Assembly: GCF_000485595.1 (NCBI RefSeq) | Contig: NW_014577178.1 | Span: 141,254 to 162,347, forward strand | Direction of reading: 5' to 3' | Source: Priapulus caudatus | Lineage: Eukaryota; Priapulida; Priapulimorpha; Priapulimorphida; Priapulidae | Length of the DNA stretch: 21,094 bases | Shown: in pieces, positions 18,891-21,094 of the stretch | Layout: every line of letters starts with the position of its first letter | Numbering within the stretch: the first letter of the stretch is position 1 | Position numbers and translations under genes: made by a program | The notes under the pieces: model-generated | Told to the model about the DNA's origin: nothing | Databases searched by the model: none | What the model saw: the letters and a program-made list of their open reading frames with translations, nothing else

Positions 18891-19789
18891 AAGAAAATAA
18901 GCTATTATTATGCATTACATTGCAATGTCAAGACCCAGATCATTTGAACCTCCGCTTCCTGCAGAACCGATTAAGATGTTTGTGGAGCAGGCTATTTTCT
19001 GAGTAGCCAAAACCTTACGGCATAAAGAAAACCATAATTGTTCCTGACGCTAGATGGGCTTGCCCGCCTGGTGAAACAAGCAGAACAAGGGCGAGAAACT
19101 ACAAACGATTCTTTCAACCGGCCTAGTGCGTGAACACGCCGTTTTTACAGACTACGACAGGAGAACTACCGAAAACCTGCTAACCTGTATTATAGTCAAA
19201 ACTTGGACATAACATTACAGAGATTGATGCTTTCCATAAATCATCATTTGAAGCTTTCACAGCAATTTGTACATTAATGTTTTGGGCATGTCCCAAATTC
19301 CTTATATCACATATCGCCAAATTACATCCAATAAATATATAAAGCAATGTGTTTTACAAATAAATATAATTTATACACAATTTATGAAAATCAGTAGGCT
19401 CCAGGTATAGATTAAGAACACTGATTAATTGTTGCACAGGATAATGTCTACGCCAACTGTACTAGCTAGGAGTATCTATATATACAATATTAATAATCTG
19501 AAATAAATAATCTTTATATTTGTTTCACAGGACACAAATTTATCAAACAAAAAATTAACTTTCAAACGTATTTGTGTGCCGTAGCTTGCCAAGCTAATCC
19601 GCATAATAAAGGAATTGACTATTTGACATCATATAAAAACCGACTTTAGCTTTGGTTAAAAACAAAAATACAAATAAAAATTACAGAAAATATGATGCAC
19701 TATTAACAAAAGGCTATGGAGGTGTCTCAGAAAAATTTTGACAGGACTCATCATGGATGCGCCAGCCAGACGAAACTCTGTCCAACATG

Positions 19790-20528
19790 CTAAACTGAAG
19801 AGGTTTCTTAGGTTTGGAAGGTCTGGAAAGCTTTATGTCTGCTTGATTTGTTGCTGAGATTTCCATGTTTTCACTGCAGAGACCAGCCGCGCTGGTGGCT
19901 CCCAGATAGCCAGCTGCAAAATTGTTTAGGAAATTCCCATGCTATGTATGCAAGGTCCAATCGCAAATTTGAACAAATTCTATATTAAAAATACCAAGAA
20001 ATCTTCGGATAACATAATTCGTTCCTAGAAAAGGGTGCTTTCCTGGGTTAAACTCATCAAAATTTAGAAATATCAATTAAAACGTCTTGATAGGCTCCAA
20101 CATCTCAAACATTTTAAAGCAGGATTTCTCACATAAATTTTTTCGAACTCGTTTTTCACATTTTCCTCGACACCATTGCTGATACTTACTGGTACTCCTT
20201 GCATTTAACACCCAAGTGTAACATAGTGAATCGCTAACCATCCATCAGAACACTCGCACATCTATTTTCACCAATATGTACACGCAATCCTTATTAAAAG
20301 TTATATTTTTTAACAAAAAAACATGTTAACAGAAACTGCCCGGCAAGAGCCCATCGCACCGGTACTTAATCTCTACATCTATTTATTTTTACCTCTGTCA
20401 TTACATTTCGAGAGATAAGGTACCAGTCTATAATGAAAGGTGTCCAAATGACCACTGTAGCTCACCACAAATGTAGGACACAAAATGATGTGAGTAAGAA
20501 GAAGTCAGTTTAACTTGAGGCAACCCAT
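19790..20528 (-). pseudogene. Second copy of the 90-codon gene, frame disturbed by indels
   Basis: Exon equivalents at about 20466-20528, 20190-20291 and 19790-19914. Donors (GGTGAGC, CAGTAAGTATC) and order are kept, but each exon is a few bases longer than in unit 1, so the frame is lost. Indels of the same kind fill the flanking non-coding DNA at the same rate, so sequencing error rather than true pseudogenisation is the likely cause. If corrected by reads, it is probably an intact paralogue. Confidence 0.6.
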
Positions 20529-20833
20529 CGACGATACATATATAGAAACGATGTTGCCATCTGTATTATCGCAATAATACATTTTATAAACCAAATTGAA
20601 TTCAAACCAATTGTGACCGTAGCATGGCGCCTATACCGCTTTTGTAGCGATGACGTTTGAAATAAATAGGTTATGCTTTGCGTTCGACATGTGTTTGTAA
20701 AACTTTACTGCTAAATATTAGACGTTTTATCGCAGCGTGCGAGAGGAATACCAATTTTGGGCATTAAAGACTATGTCAAATTGAAATCTTGTAAAAACGA
20801 AACCAGACGAGTGTGACACCCAACAGACTGTTT

Positions 20834-21094
20834 GGGTCTATATAATATGCTATATAATTGCCAAATACCTAATTTGCATAATTTTTCTTTAAAATATCAA
20901 AAACCCTAGCCCCTTATTCATTCACATACCAAAAATGAACAAAATCCGTTGAACCTGAAACTGACTAATGGCAATTCCCATTTTTGCCAAAAAAATTGCG
21001 GTGGCTCGAAAGTACGTCGACTAGCGTGCTTCAAAAAATAGGATGTTTAATATGGGAGCATAGCAGTAACAACTATAACCCAATTTCAACATGT
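20834..21094. other. Unique right flank, no gene
   Basis: AT-rich sequence not seen elsewhere in the window, starting immediately after CAGACTGTTT. It reads cleanly. No exon, RNA or repeat was recognised. Confidence 0.6.

Larger units (their letters stand above)
16656..19789. other. Noisy copy of 8325-11196
   Basis: Follows unit 1 throughout with scattered insertions. It includes the mariner-like MITE (about 18157-18666), a C-rich insertion inside it, and the hairpin (about 18838-18880). Frames such as minus 17853-18209 are not conserved in the clean copy, and no gene is called. Confidence 0.7.
12160..20833. repeat. Tandem segmental duplication, unit 2
   Basis: Second copy of the segment at 4553-12159. 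12160-13877 is clean. From 13881 the sequence is noisy to the end of the unit: 16651-20833 is 4183 bp against 3839 bp in unit 1 (8321-12159), about 9% longer. It also contains one redundant block (13881-14655). Confidence 0.9.

Overview
This is nuclear DNA from a eukaryote, most likely an arthropod (probably an insect; the group is inference). It is AT-rich with CpG-rich islands, long dinucleotide repeats, small non-autonomous DNA transposons (hAT-like and Tc1/mariner-like) and at least two small intron-containing genes on the minus strand. I see no bacterial operon, rRNA, tRNA or CRISPR array. Most long open frames here are artefacts of CA/GT repeats. The real genes are made of exons of 58 to 120 nt.

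Layout. 1-741: simple repeats around a 345-bp GC-rich stretch. 742-4550: AT-rich unique flank with a 46-bp palindrome between 8-bp direct repeats, a hAT-like MITE (2074-2267), a short minisatellite, and the downstream exons of a secreted VWC/fibronectin-I-like cysteine-rich gene (exon 2 at 4032-4137). A second hAT-like MITE (4274-4616) lies in that gene's first intron. 4553-20833: a segment of about 7.5 kb present twice in tandem (period 7596 at a shared anchor). In order, each unit holds: the 3' end of the MITE; signal-peptide exon 1 of the cysteine-rich gene; a CpG-rich block; an array of 16/26-bp repeats; about 1.7 kb of GT/CGTG-rich satellite; the same 16-mer in inverted orientation; a Tc1/mariner-like MITE; a perfect 43-bp hairpin; and a 90-codon three-exon gene of unknown function. 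20834-21094: unique right flank.

Sequence quality changes along the window. The left flank and about 8160-13877 read cleanly. 4553-6465 and 13881-20833 are 9-12% longer than their clean counterparts, with scattered single-base insertions, as expected of unpolished long-read gap filling. The clean block starts and ends at the GT satellite and runs across the unit-end/unit-start junction. This is what a collapsed tandem duplication would give. A further 775 bp (13881-14655) repeats 13027-13718 and looks like an untrimmed overlap.

The main biological result is two phase-consistent spliced minus-strand genes, both with a phase-1 first intron. The tandem duplication places an extra copy of the cysteine-rich gene's signal-peptide exon (12852-12930) just upstream of the 90-codon gene, on the same strand and in compatible phase, so a chimeric secreted transcript is possible.
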